Shown piece by piece: positions 43,175-52,064 of a stretch of DNA of 53,345 nt (position 1 is its first letter; the number at the start of each line of letters is the position of its first letter). The translations under genes and the position numbers were made by a program. The notes beneath the pieces are model-generated. The model was given only the letters and a program-made list of their open reading frames with translations, ran no database searches and had not been told where the DNA came from. The stretch is from Clostridia bacterium. GTDB lineage: Bacteria > Bacillota > Clostridia > Oscillospirales > CAG-272. Location of the stretch: assembly GCA_017441005.1 (NCBI GenBank), contig JAFSAM010000021.1, forward strand, positions 1-53,345, given 5' to 3'.

Positions 43175-44482
43175 TTACATTTTTTTCATTTTCATTTTAC
43201 GTGCAAACAGTGTAAGAACAAGGAGAGCAACGTAAAGTGCGCCGATGGTTATGAACATTCCCGTCCACCCCCAGCTGGATTCGATTACGTAACCGAAGAG
43301 TGCAGACTGAAGTGCCGCGCCCATATATACTGCCCAGTCGAGTATACCGACGACTGTCGAAGAAAGGGTACGTCCGCCCATATCGCCCGCGATTGCCCAG
43401 ACAACGCCGGTAACCATACACGATACGCCCACAACGAACAGCATGATCGATGCCAAAAGCTGATCCTTGATAAAGGGGAACGAGATCATTCCGAAGAACG
43501 TAATGATCGAAGCGATTATAAGCATAGGCTCTCTCTTACCTTTGAATACCTTGTCGGTAAGGAAGGGGAACAAGAACATTGCGCACGCGTGTCCGATCGG
43601 AAGGAGAATGGTGCTCATGATACTTTGGTTTACGGTAAGTCCCATTTCTTCGCTGAAGTATTTGGGGATCCAGGTGAGAAGGCCGTAACGTCCGATGCCC
43701 GCAATTGCGGAAATGAGACAGAATACGATTATCTTAGGCTGACCGAACAAAAGCTTGTAGGGGTAGAAATAATTTTTGGTTTTGATTCTCTGTGCAAGCT
43801 CGTCTTCCTGTGCATCAAGCGCACTGTCTTCCTCCTTGAATGCGGGAAGACCTACGTCTTCGGGAGACGTCTTGAAGAAGAAAATGAATGCGATGAGGAT
43901 CAATACCATCGGGATCATCGGGAATCTGAATGCCGCTCTCCAGCCCCAGTCGGGAGTAAGGATAAGACACCAGTTGATGGTGAGGTAGGTAACTACCTGT
44001 GCAAGTCCGGTAAAGGCTGTTGCGAGACCGGAAGCAAAGCCTCTTTGCTTCTTGGGCCACCACTTGTTAAGAACTCCGAGACCGTTTGCCCAAACGGTCG
44101 ACTGGCAGAAGCCGTTTAGACCCCAGAGGATCGCAATTACCGTGATGTTTGTCTGGAAAGAAATAATTACGTTGATCGCGGCGGAAGAGACGATACCGAA
44201 TATCATAAATTTCTTGTAGCCGAAATATGCACCGAGACGTCCGCTTATAAGCTGACCGAATGCATAGCACCAGAAAAGCGCGGAGGTAACAAGACCCATA
44301 GCCGCAGCGCCCGAACCGAATTCCTTTTCCATAGAGTCAAGAACGAGGTTGATGTTCTGTCTGCCGTTGTAGAAGAAAAGGTAGGTAAGGCCAAAGCTCA
44401 AAAGCATGAGCCAAGCGTGCTTTTTGAACTTTTTGTACTGCTCGGGTGTGTAGCCGAACAGTGATTCTTTTTGATTGTCCAT
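43175..44482 (-). CDS. MFS transporter, organophosphate:phosphate antiporter type (GlpT/UhpT-like)
   Basis: The 435-residue protein has about 12 helices. Typical features of the organophosphate antiporter family are LTYLFFYNGRQNINLVLDSM at the first helix (here with Arg as in the substrate-binding pair), the loop RLGAYFGYKKFMIFG, GLNGFCQSTVWANGLGVLNK near residue 145, and WPKKQRGFASG. Likely substrates are glycerol-3-phosphate or hexose phosphates, exchanged for phosphate. The relative UhpC is a sensor, but no two-component genes are present, so a transport role is preferred. GAAAGGT precedes the ATG. Confidence 0.82.
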   Translation of the reverse strand: MDNQKESLFGYTPEQYKKFKKHAWLMLLSFGLTYLFFYNGRQNINLVLDSMEKEFGSGAAAMGLVTSALFWCYAFGQLISGRLGAYFGYKKFMIFGIVSSAAINVIISFQTNITVIAILWGLNGFCQSTVWANGLGVLNKWWPKKQRGFASGLATAFTGLAQVVTYLTINWCLILTPDWGWRAAFRFPMIPMVLILIAFIFFFKTSPEDVGLPAFKEEDSALDAQEDELAQRIKTKNYFYPYKLLFGQPKIIVFCLISAIAGIGRYGLLTWIPKYFSEEMGLTVNQSIMSTILLPIGHACAMFLFPFLTDKVFKGKREPMLIIASIITFFGMISFPFIKDQLLASIMLFVVGVSCMVTGVVWAIAGDMGGRTLSSTVVGILDWAVYMGAALQSALFGYVIESSWGWTGMFITIGALYVALLVLTLFARKMKMKKM

Positions 44483-44558
44483 AATCAGTTTTTACCTTTC
44501 ATAAAAAAATCTGCGATTTGTAATAAAAAAATGTTTGATGTAATAAAAACCTTTAATT

Positions 44559-44587
44559 ATTATAAACGAAAAATGTCGAAAGGTAAA
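44559..44587 (-). promoter_or_regulatory. Promoter of the MFS transporter gene
   Basis: On the minus strand: TTTACC (44587-44582), 17 bp, TATAAT (44564-44559). The remaining spacer up to 44685 is AT-rich and shows no gene. Confidence 0.6.
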
Positions 44588-44685
44588 GAGTTTTTTATAA
44601 AAAAACATAGTTTTTGTGAAGTTTATAACATTTCATTATTATATGTATAGATATAACAAAAAAATAAGCATTTTTGTACAAAAAA

Positions 44686-44710
44686 ATATCACCCGTTTTT
44701 CGGGTGATAT
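44686..44710 (-). terminator. Terminator of the DUF89 operon
   Basis: ATATCACCCG (44686-44695) pairs with CGGGTGATAT (44701-44710) around a five-base loop; the minus strand continues into TTTTTT. Confidence 0.88.
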
Positions 44711-44725
44711 CGGTTGGATAGTGTT

Positions 44726-45622
44726 TCAGTTCATTCTGATATCGTTGAGGAGCATCGGTGTAAACCTCGGAACATTACATCTGTCCGCAAAAAGCTGACA
44801 CTTGCACAAAAACATATAGTAGACATTCTTGTTGCAATAGCGCAGAGTTTCGAAGTTACCCTGACCCTTTGCGATAATGACATCGGCGGAGTCGATGATG
44901 CCTTTTGCCTCGTCGGATATTTTGTCGAGGCAGGTGCCGGCAACGTCGGAGCCGTTTGAAATGACCTTCGCCACTTTGTCAAGACCTATTTGCAAAGCAT
45001 CCTCGGTCGTGGCATCGTTTAGTACAGGCGCACCTCTGACGATTATTGTTATATCAAGCGACGGGTATTCCTTCTGTATTTCCGAAATAAGCAGCTTGTC
45101 GAGGGCAATCTCTCCGCAGTTATCTGTGATAAAAACAGCTTTCTTTGCGTTTTTGAGGTCATTTGTTAAGTTTTTAAACTCGTTTTCGTCAAGCTTAACG
45201 TCGGACGGTTTATCAAGCATTTCGCGTAATTTATTTTCATCAACGCTGTCCATAGCACCGAAATCGATGTAGTTACCGAGCATTGAGTACCTGATCGCAA
45301 GCAGAAGAGGATCGCTTGACTCGTCGAGCTTGTTTTTCAGATCTTTTCCTACATTGTCCATAAGAGCATTGTAGTATTTTTTCAGCTCGGTATAGTCCTC
45401 TTGCTTGCCGAACATATTATTTTGTAATTTTGTTACCTCGGCAACGATCTCGGGTGCGCTTACCGAATGATCGGCATCGGCTATGATCTGCAAAATTTTT
45501 TGAAAATACATAACCTTTGTGCTCTCGTCGGGCTCTACGGGAAGCTTATTCAAGTATTTGTTAAGCAGACATTTTATACATTCCGAGTTAAGTCGGATAA
45601 CGTCATTTCTGTTTTCGGTCAT
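44726..45622 (-). CDS. DUF89/ARMT1-like damage-control phosphatase family protein
   Basis: The 298-residue protein has an N-terminal Cys pair (CIKCLLNKY) in a helical domain. Its metal-binding phosphatase core contains FITDNCGEIALDKLL near residue 165 and the Asp/Gly segments NGSDVAGTCLD and DVIIAKGQGNFE near 250. Family members are metal-dependent phosphatases that remove damaged or surplus phosphometabolites. It lies 31 bp downstream of the ornithine-cyclodeaminase-family gene in one transcription unit, so the two may act on linked metabolites. Substrate unknown. Confidence 0.85.
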   Translation of the reverse strand: MTENRNDVIRLNSECIKCLLNKYLNKLPVEPDESTKVMYFQKILQIIADADHSVSAPEIVAEVTKLQNNMFGKQEDYTELKKYYNALMDNVGKDLKNKLDESSDPLLLAIRYSMLGNYIDFGAMDSVDENKLREMLDKPSDVKLDENEFKNLTNDLKNAKKAVFITDNCGEIALDKLLISEIQKEYPSLDITIIVRGAPVLNDATTEDALQIGLDKVAKVISNGSDVAGTCLDKISDEAKGIIDSADVIIAKGQGNFETLRYCNKNVYYMFLCKCQLFADRCNVPRFTPMLLNDIRMN

Positions 45623-45653
45623 TTTTTATATCTCCGTTTTGCGGGCTGTTTTT

Positions 45654-46754
45654 TTACATCAAGCCTAAGCCTTTTGCAACGATGGTGATAAAGTCCTGTA
45701 CGTTTGTTACCATTGTCGTGGCAGAGAGGCTGCCTCTGTCGAGCAGCTTGTTTACAACAAATTCGTCAATATCGATCGTGTAGAGATATACGGGGCGGAC
45801 GGTGCCGTCCTCCATCACTCTGAACGAGGGGGTCATATTTCCCGTCGCGATCGTGTGGAGCATCGTTGCAAGGCAGATGACGGTAGTGCATTTTCTTACC
45901 ATATTGCGCATTTTTGTCTGTCCCTCGTATGCATCGCCGATCACCTCGGGAAGGGGACCGTCATCACGGATGGAGCCTGTAAGCACAAACGGAACGTTGT
46001 GCTTGACACAGCCGTACATAATGCCGTCTTTTATGTTATAGTCCTCGACAAATTTATGTATCGAGCCGCTTCTTCTCACTCTGTTTATAACGTCAAGGTG
46101 GTTGTAATGTCCGTTCGGAACGGATTGCTGTGTGTAGATATCCTGACCGAGGGCAGTGTGGAGCATACCTCCCTCAAGGTCGTGGGTAGCGAGGGCGTTA
46201 CCCGCCATTACGCCGTGAACGTAGCCGTTTTCGACAAGTGCCTGCATTGCTCTTCTTGCATCGTAGTCAAATGAAAATGCGGGACCCATAACCCAAACGA
46301 TGTTTCCGTGTTCTTTTTCGTGCTTGAGGAGCTCAAAAAGGTTGTCGTAGTCTCTTGCATACGAGGTCTCTCTGCTTCTGCCCTGGCGGAAAACAAATTT
46401 ATCCTCGTTTGTGTTTGAGTTTTCTGCGCAAAAGCCGTCTGTGTGGACGAAGATACCCTCCTCACCCTTTTCGGTTCTGCCGAGGATAACACGGTCACCC
46501 TTTTTGATGTTACGGTTTTCTACAACGAAAAGCTCGTTGTTTTCACCGATAACAACGCTCGAGTCCATACGGCTGTCTTTTGCGAGCAGCCATTTTCCGT
46601 CGATTTTGAAGTATTCCGGGTACATCGACGTGCTGTGGAAGTATTCGGGCGCGACACCGTCCGCCTCGGCAACCTCAAACTTAACGTCGGGAGCATTTTT
46701 TAATTCGGGCACTTCAAAATCGGGATGTCTGTATATCGGTAACTGAAAACTCAT
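45654..46754 (-). CDS. Ornithine cyclodeaminase, ArgZ/AgrE C-terminal (TIGR00300/COG1915) type
   Basis: The 366-residue protein matches the conserved region formerly called LOR/SDH: MAGNALATHDLEGGMLHTAL near residue 180, VINRVRRSGSIHKFVED near 215, VLTGSIRDDGPLPEVIGDAY near 255, CLATMLHTIATGNMTPS near 295 and LLDRGSLSATTMVTNVQDF near the C terminus. Archaeal and cyanobacterial members turn ornithine into proline and ammonia with bound NAD. The N-terminal 100 residues form a separate beta-rich domain; the arginine dihydrolase domain of the cyanobacterial fusion is absent. The start has a weak ribosome site. It is unrelated to the classical mu-crystallin-type cyclodeaminase. Confidence 0.8.
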   Translation of the reverse strand: MSFQLPIYRHPDFEVPELKNAPDVKFEVAEADGVAPEYFHSTSMYPEYFKIDGKWLLAKDSRMDSSVVIGENNELFVVENRNIKKGDRVILGRTEKGEEGIFVHTDGFCAENSNTNEDKFVFRQGRSRETSYARDYDNLFELLKHEKEHGNIVWVMGPAFSFDYDARRAMQALVENGYVHGVMAGNALATHDLEGGMLHTALGQDIYTQQSVPNGHYNHLDVINRVRRSGSIHKFVEDYNIKDGIMYGCVKHNVPFVLTGSIRDDGPLPEVIGDAYEGQTKMRNMVRKCTTVICLATMLHTIATGNMTPSFRVMEDGTVRPVYLYTIDIDEFVVNKLLDRGSLSATTMVTNVQDFITIVAKGLGLM

Positions 46755-46807
46755 ATCTTTTTATAACCTCGCTTAAATAAAAATAGAACTAAATTTTCGC
46801 TTTTCAA

Positions 46808-46836
46808 ATTGTAACATTTTGCCGAAGGAATGTCAA
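46808..46836 (-). promoter_or_regulatory. Promoter of the cyclodeaminase-family/DUF89 operon
   Basis: On the minus strand: consensus TTGACA (46836-46831), 17 bp, TACAAT (46813-46808). Confidence 0.85.
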
Positions 46837-46846
46837 GGGTAAAACG

Positions 46847-46877
46847 AAAGGGCTGAGTCAATAACTCAGCCCTTTTT
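46847..46877 (-). terminator. Terminator of the 46-residue membrane protein gene
   Basis: AAAGGGCTGAGT (46847-46858) pairs with ACTCAGCCCTTT (46864-46875). It sits between the small gene and the next promoter on the minus strand. Confidence 0.85.
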
Positions 46878-46883
46878 GGCTTT

Positions 46884-47024
46884 TTAGAAATAACCGATAA
46901 GATTAAAAATCATCGCGAATACGCCGAGAACCATGAGACCGCCCATAACACCGGCAACTATTCTGATGGCCATCTTGTCCTTTTCTGCCTTGGTCATCTT
47001 TTTTTTCTTGGGAGTGTTTGCCAT
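46884..47024 (-). CDS. Small basic single-span membrane protein, 46 residues
   Basis: An ATG at 47024 preceded by GAGGTGA opens a 46-codon frame. The product has a strongly basic N terminus (TPKKKKMTKAEKDK) and one hydrophobic helix (IVAGVMGGLMVLGVFAMIF). The positive charges suggest the N terminus lies in the cytoplasm. The frame has its own promoter (47085-47113) and terminator (46847-46877), and fills the transcript between them exactly, which argues strongly that it is real. I cannot assign a function. Confidence 0.75.
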   Translation of the reverse strand: MANTPKKKKMTKAEKDKMAIRIVAGVMGGLMVLGVFAMIFNLIGYF

Positions 47025-47084
47025 TATCTTCACCTCAATTTATATAAGTATATTCTTAACGAAATGATCCCGGGGTCGAGTATG

Positions 47085-47113
47085 ATTATAACATATTATT
47101 TATAAATATACAA
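47085..47113 (-). promoter_or_regulatory. Promoter of the 46-residue membrane protein gene
   Basis: On the minus strand: TTGTAT (47113-47108), 17 bp, TATAAT (47090-47085). Confidence 0.75.
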
Positions 47114-47128
47114 GACCTATTTTTATTT

Positions 47129-49330
47129 TTATTCAAGATTCGAACCCGTGGCGGGGACTTTAATCTTTTTACAGCCCTTGGCGCCCGGATATTTTTCTTC
47201 AAAATTGCTGAGTGCATTTACAATTTTTTGCTTTGCCTTCAGCTTGAAGAGGGCAGTGCCCTGGGAGGAACGGGTGGTTTTCTCGGTTATAAGCTTTGTG
47301 TTTATCAAAATCGCTTTTCCGTTGTCGGAGATCATAAGCAGGTCGAATGGCTGTTCTTCATAGAAGACACCGACAATCCCTGATGCTTCCGAGTATGCGC
47401 CCGTGAGCTTTTTACGGAAGGATTTTGTTTCGTAAGCTTTTACGGGAATCTTAACGCCTTTGCCGTTTTCGAATATAAAGACAAACTTGTGTTCTTCCTT
47501 GTATTCGTTAAGCACCTTCATAAATACGACCTTTTCGTCCTCGGCAAAACCGAGTTTTGCGGGGATATATTCACCGAGAGACGATGCCTTGTCACAGTCA
47601 AAGTCCTTGACCTTCGCTCTGTACATCTGCGCTTTATCCGAGAAGAATACAAGCTCGTCTGTATTGGTCGCCGTTTCCTCTACTCTGATCTCGTCGCCCT
47701 CCTTGAGCTTTTGTTCATCGTTTCCGCGGAGGGATACGAGGGTGATCTTCTTGAAGAAGCCGTCTCTTGTGAGTATGAGCTTGACGTTGTAGTTTTCGAC
47801 GTATTCTTCTTCCTTATATTCGGATACGTCATAGTCGTAGACAAGCTGTGTCTTTCGCGGCTGACCGAATTTTTCCTTGATCTCCTTGAGCTGTTTTGCG
47901 ATAACCCCTTTGATCTTTGAGTCGCTTTCGATGGTTTCCTTTAATTCCGCGATCTCCTTTTGGAGAGACTCGATCTCTTTGACTCTGTTGATGATGTATT
48001 CAAGGTTGAGGTTACGGAGCTTGATGTCCGCAATGTAGTTTGCCTGGATCTCATCGATATCGAAGCCTGCCATAAGGTTGGGTATTACGTCTTTTTCGTT
48101 TTTGGTCTCTCTGATTATCTGGATAGCCTTGTCGATGTCGAGTATTATTTTTCCGAGACCCAAAAGCAAATGCAGTTTTTCGTTCTTTTTGTCAAGCTCG
48201 TACTGTAATTCACGCTTGACACAGCCCATTCTGAACTTGATCCACTCGGTCAGTATCTCGGTTACACCCATTTGACGGGGAACGCTGTCTACAAGAACGT
48301 TGAAATTACAGCTGAAGTTGTCTTCAAGGGGGGTGAGCTTGTAAAGCTTGGTCATGAGCTTGTCGGGATCGGTACCCCTCTTCAGGTCGATCGTAAATTT
48401 AAAGCCGTGAAGGTCGATCTCGTCTCTGAAGTCGGTGATCTCTTTGAGCTTGCCCTCTTTAACGAGGTCGGTCATTCTTTTCATGATGGCTTCGATCGAG
48501 GTAGAATAGGGAATCTCTATAACGTCGATGCAGTTAGCCTCTTTATCGTAGGTGTATCTTGCGCGGAGCTTAACACTGCCCACTCCCGTTTCAAATATTT
48601 CCTTCATCTGCTCGCGGTTGTATATTATGGAGGCGCCGCAGGGGAAATCGGGGGCTCTTACTATATCAAGCATTTTTTCGATGTCGGTCTTGGGGTTTTT
48701 TAAGAGCTGTATCGTTCCGTCACATATTTCGTTCAGATTGAAGGAGCAGATCGAGCTTGCCATGCCGACAGCAACACCCATATTGGGAGATACAAGCACG
48801 TTGGGAAATGAGGTCGGCAGAAGGGTGGGCTCGGTCATAGAGTTATCGTAGTTCGGCACAAAATCGACCGCATTTTTGTCTATGCCGCGGAATATTTCCG
48901 AGCAGATCGGGTCGAGCTTTGCCTCAGTGTAACGTGATGCGGCATACGCCATATCACGGCTGTAATGCTTACCGAATGAGCCTTTTGAGTCAACAAAGGG
49001 ATGGAGAAGAGCCTCGTTGCCCCTTGTAAGTCTGACCATTGTTTCGTATATCGAAGCATCGCCGTGGGGGTTGAGCTTCATTGTCTGGCCTACGATGTTT
49101 GCGCTTTTGCTTCGCGCTCCCGTCAGAAGTCCCATTTTATACATTGTATATAAAAGCTTTCTGTGTGAGGGCTTGAAGCCGTCGATCTCGGGAATCGCAC
49201 GGGAAATGATTACGCTCATAGCGTAGGGCATATAGTTCTTTTCAATGGTTTCGGTTATCGGCTGAATTACCGGGATCGCCTCGGGAAGCTGTTCATCGAT
49301 AATTTCTGCGCTCTTTCTTTTTCTCGCCAT
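47129..49330 (-). CDS. parC: DNA topoisomerase IV subunit A-like protein (type IIA topoisomerase)
   Basis: The 733-residue protein has the type IIA breakage-reunion domain (about 20-480): FKPSHRKLLYTMYKMGLL near residue 52, NPHGDASIYETMVRL near 87, and the catalytic tyrosine in SRYTEAKLD (Tyr134). A coiled tower (about 380-470) and a beta-pinwheel C terminus follow. No GyrA box (Q-R/K-R-G-G-K-G) is found, which favours the decatenating ParC over gyrase A. The residue matching the quinolone-contact Ser is Ala92. The ATPase partner ParE is not adjacent. It is the last gene of the coaE-slt-prfA-ywlC operon. Confidence 0.88.
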   Translation of the reverse strand: MARKRKSAEIIDEQLPEAIPVIQPITETIEKNYMPYAMSVIISRAIPEIDGFKPSHRKLLYTMYKMGLLTGARSKSANIVGQTMKLNPHGDASIYETMVRLTRGNEALLHPFVDSKGSFGKHYSRDMAYAASRYTEAKLDPICSEIFRGIDKNAVDFVPNYDNSMTEPTLLPTSFPNVLVSPNMGVAVGMASSICSFNLNEICDGTIQLLKNPKTDIEKMLDIVRAPDFPCGASIIYNREQMKEIFETGVGSVKLRARYTYDKEANCIDVIEIPYSTSIEAIMKRMTDLVKEGKLKEITDFRDEIDLHGFKFTIDLKRGTDPDKLMTKLYKLTPLEDNFSCNFNVLVDSVPRQMGVTEILTEWIKFRMGCVKRELQYELDKKNEKLHLLLGLGKIILDIDKAIQIIRETKNEKDVIPNLMAGFDIDEIQANYIADIKLRNLNLEYIINRVKEIESLQKEIAELKETIESDSKIKGVIAKQLKEIKEKFGQPRKTQLVYDYDVSEYKEEEYVENYNVKLILTRDGFFKKITLVSLRGNDEQKLKEGDEIRVEETATNTDELVFFSDKAQMYRAKVKDFDCDKASSLGEYIPAKLGFAEDEKVVFMKVLNEYKEEHKFVFIFENGKGVKIPVKAYETKSFRKKLTGAYSEASGIVGVFYEEQPFDLLMISDNGKAILINTKLITEKTTRSSQGTALFKLKAKQKIVNALSNFEEKYPGAKGCKKIKVPATGSNLE

Positions 49331-49353
49331 ATTTTGCTATTTCTCCTACTTTT

Positions 49354-50373
49354 TTATACTTTAATTATGCTGAAGCCGGCGGCACGTATGAGCCTGTTGT
49401 ATACCGCAAGACCTACTCCCTTGTCCGAGGGAAGTCTTGCATAGATGGCATCGACGGTCATAGAGTCGAATTTTCTCAGCATGTCGAATAATTCGTGTGC
49501 CTGCTTTTCTTCGTCAAAATGACCTCCGAAGGTGAGCAGATTTGTTTTGTTCAAATATTTTGCATCTTCGTCGAAGCAAAGAATGCCGCAGTTTTCGTTA
49601 CGTTGCTTTTCCTTGAAAAAAGCAATGATGCGTTCGTCGTCCCCATCGACAAGATAGACGGGGGATGACGGGGCATAGTGTCTGTATTTCATACCGGGAC
49701 TTGCGGGCTTACTCGAGGTGCATTGGTTTTTGACCGCTTCGTTGACGGTAATGTCGGGAATGACATCCTTCAATTCCTCGTATGTAATAAGACCCGGGCG
49801 GAGTATTTCCGCACTGTTATCCTTTAATATAATAACCGTGGATTCAACACCTACGTCGCACCGACCGCCGTCGATGATGGCATCGACTCTGCCGTTCATA
49901 TCCTCGATCACGTGCTCGAAGGAGGTGGGACTCGGTCTGCCCGAAAGATTAGCAGACGGAGCGGCTATGGGACAGCCCGAAAGCTCAATAAGTGTATGTG
50001 CGATTCCGTTTGACGGAACGCGGATAGCTACGGTTTCCAGTCCGCAGGTGACTTCATACGGGATAACATCCTTTTTGGGGAGTATAACGGTCAATGGTCC
50101 CGGCATAAATCTTTCTGCCAGCTTGTAGTAAAGCTCACTTGTGTGTGCATATTTTTCGGCATCGTCTGCCTTCGCGAGGTGGACGATCAGCGGGTTGTCC
50201 ATAGGTCTGCCCTTTGCTTTGTATACGTTGGTGACAGCCTCTCTGTCGAGGGCGTTTGCGCCCAGCCCGTATACTGTCTCGGTGGGCATAACGACAAGCT
50301 TTCCTTCTTTTATAAGCTTTGCCGCAATCTCTATATTCTGTTTGTCGGTGTTTGTGATCAAAAGTGTCTGCAT
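49354..50373 (-). CDS. ywlC: L-threonylcarbamoyladenylate synthase (Sua5/YwlC type)
   Basis: The 339-residue enzyme makes threonylcarbamoyl-AMP from threonine, bicarbonate and ATP, the first step of the tRNA modification t6A. The YrdC domain (about 1-205) is marked by VVMPTETVYGLGANA, the KGRPMDNPLIVHL motif, IAIRVPSN-like AIRVPSNGIAH, and APSANLSGRPSPT. The additional Sua5 domain (about 230-339) follows a linker with PGMKYRHYAPSSP. The length matches the long Sua5/YwlC form, not short TsaC. It lies 19 bp after prfA, a common neighbour. Confidence 0.94.
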   Translation of the reverse strand: MQTLLITNTDKQNIEIAAKLIKEGKLVVMPTETVYGLGANALDREAVTNVYKAKGRPMDNPLIVHLAKADDAEKYAHTSELYYKLAERFMPGPLTVILPKKDVIPYEVTCGLETVAIRVPSNGIAHTLIELSGCPIAAPSANLSGRPSPTSFEHVIEDMNGRVDAIIDGGRCDVGVESTVIILKDNSAEILRPGLITYEELKDVIPDITVNEAVKNQCTSSKPASPGMKYRHYAPSSPVYLVDGDDERIIAFFKEKQRNENCGILCFDEDAKYLNKTNLLTFGGHFDEEKQAHELFDMLRKFDSMTVDAIYARLPSDKGVGLAVYNRLIRAAGFSIIKV

Positions 50374-50392
50374 TTTGTTTTCACCGCTGTCC

Positions 50393-51457
50393 TTATGCGT
50401 TTTTTAGTCTTTCTGCAGTGTCGGCGGTGATGAGCGCATCGATCATTTCGCCGATATTGCCGTTTAAAAAGCTTTCGATCGAGAAGATGGACATACCGAT
50501 CCTGTGGTCGGTGATCCTGCCCTGCGGATAGTTGTAGGTGCGAATCTTTTCGCTTCGGTCGCCCGTGCCTACCATGCTCTTACGTGCGGATGCGATCTTT
50601 TCGTTTTGCTCGGTCTGCTTCATGTCAAAAAGCTTTGTGCGAAGAAGCTTCATAGCCTTGTCTCTGTTTTTGAACTGCGAGCGCTCCTCTTGGCATTCTA
50701 TAACGATTCCCGTAGGAATATGGGTAAGTCTTACCGCGGATTCGGTCTTGTTAATGTGCTGACCGCCCGCGCCGCTGCTTTTGCACGACTCGATTTTGAT
50801 GTCGGTGGGGTTGATCTCGATCTCGACCTCCTCTGCCTCGGGGAGTACCGCGACGGTAACTGTGGAGGTGTGTATCCTTCCCGAGGTCTCGGTTTCGGGT
50901 ACTCTCTGTACTCTGTGAACACCGCTTTCGAATTTGAGCTTGCTGTATGCGCCCTCGCCCTCGACCATAAACGATATTTCACGGTAGCCGCCGAGCCCCG
51001 TTTCGTTCGAGCTGATCACCTCTGATTTGTAGCCTGCCGATTCGGCATACATCGAATACATACGGTAGAGCACGCCCGCGAAAAGAGCCGCTTCCTCGCC
51101 GCCTGCCCCCGCTCTGATCTCGACGATCACGTTTTTGTCGTCGTCCGGGTCGCGTGGGAGAAGCAGTATTTTCAGCTCGTCTGTGCATCTCTGCATATCG
51201 AGCTTGCCCTGCTTATATTCTTCCTCGCAGAGAGCCTTGAATTCGGGATCGGGCTGTTCGTTCAGCATTTCCTCGCTTTCCTTGACCGCCAGCTCAGCAG
51301 CCTTGTATTCGCGGAATTTCTCGACAATGGGTGTCAGGGTCTTATGCTCGCGCATAAGCTTTTTGTATTCCTCTTGGTTAGAAACCGTCTCGGGCTTTTC
51401 AAGCTCGGACAGTATGTTTTCGTATTTGATTTCAATTTGTTTCAGTTTCTCGATCAT
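50393..51457 (-). CDS. prfA: Peptide chain release factor 1
   Basis: The 354-residue protein terminates translation at UAA and UAG. Diagnostic parts are IRAGAGGEEAALFAG near residue 113, the peptidyl-hydrolysis motif GAGGQHINKTESAVR near 230, and the C-terminal DHRIGMSIFSIESFLNGN. The anticodon-like tripeptide region lies near VPETETSGRIHTST. It starts 3 bp after the lytic transglycosylase gene. prmC, which often follows prfA and encodes the GGQ methylase, is not between prfA and ywlC. Confidence 0.96.
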   Translation of the reverse strand: MIEKLKQIEIKYENILSELEKPETVSNQEEYKKLMREHKTLTPIVEKFREYKAAELAVKESEEMLNEQPDPEFKALCEEEYKQGKLDMQRCTDELKILLLPRDPDDDKNVIVEIRAGAGGEEAALFAGVLYRMYSMYAESAGYKSEVISSNETGLGGYREISFMVEGEGAYSKLKFESGVHRVQRVPETETSGRIHTSTVTVAVLPEAEEVEIEINPTDIKIESCKSSGAGGQHINKTESAVRLTHIPTGIVIECQEERSQFKNRDKAMKLLRTKLFDMKQTEQNEKIASARKSMVGTGDRSEKIRTYNYPQGRITDHRIGMSIFSIESFLNGNIGEMIDALITADTAERLKNA

Positions 51458-51460
51458 TTT

Positions 51461-52036
51461 TTACTCCGTGGTGTTGAAAGAAAAATAAAGCTTTTGGTAT
51501 TTTTTTATTGCATTGTTGACTTTTTTTATATAGTTTGCCGTTTCCTTTATGGGTATATCAGTAAGCTTTCCGTCTTTAGAGTAGCGTTCGTCGGCGAGCC
51601 ATCCGTTTACTCTGCCGCGTCCCGCATTGTATGCCGCGAAGACGGTGTCCCAGTCTCCGAATTCTTCATACAGTAATGAAAGAAAGTATGCTCCGTATTT
51701 GATGTTTGTGTCATAGTCGTACAGATCCTCGGTATTATGATGCTCGCCCGATCTGAACTGGAGCCACTCGAAGGTATCGCTCGTGATCTGCATCATTCCC
51801 ATAGCCCCCGCATGAGAGGTGGCGTTTGGGTCAAATGAGCTTTCGGTGTTGATGATAGCACACAGTATTTCAATTGGAATATTATATTCTTCTGCGTATT
51901 TTTCGACCGTCGGACGGTATTTGTCAGGCAGGGGATAGAGCTGTGTTTGAACAGCATTGTAGATCCTCGGCACTAATACGGCTGACAGAATGGCAAGCAA
52001 CAGTAAAACTATCACAAGTGTCAAAAGTTTTTTCAT
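51461..52036 (-). CDS. Membrane-anchored lytic transglycosylase (SLT domain)
   Basis: The 191-residue protein has an N-terminal membrane helix (LLTLVIVLLLLAILSAVLV) and one SLT domain. The catalytic Glu is in AIINTESSFDPNA near residue 67, followed by SHAGAMGMMQI, FAAYNAGRGRVNGWL and the closing ETANYIKKV. It should cleave the glycan backbone of peptidoglycan outside the membrane. Its position directly after coaE is common in Clostridia. RBS-like AAAAGGAAAAG precedes the ATG. Confidence 0.93.
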   Translation of the reverse strand: MKKLLTLVIVLLLLAILSAVLVPRIYNAVQTQLYPLPDKYRPTVEKYAEEYNIPIEILCAIINTESSFDPNATSHAGAMGMMQITSDTFEWLQFRSGEHHNTEDLYDYDTNIKYGAYFLSLLYEEFGDWDTVFAAYNAGRGRVNGWLADERYSKDGKLTDIPIKETANYIKKVNNAIKKYQKLYFSFNTTE

Positions 52037-52064
52037 TTATATATACTTTTCCTTTTGGATCGGG

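Noticed and set aside
43154..44119. Plus-strand frame of 321 codons
   Set aside because: Opposite the MFS transporter gene, charged low-complexity translation with no ribosome site or recognisable domain.
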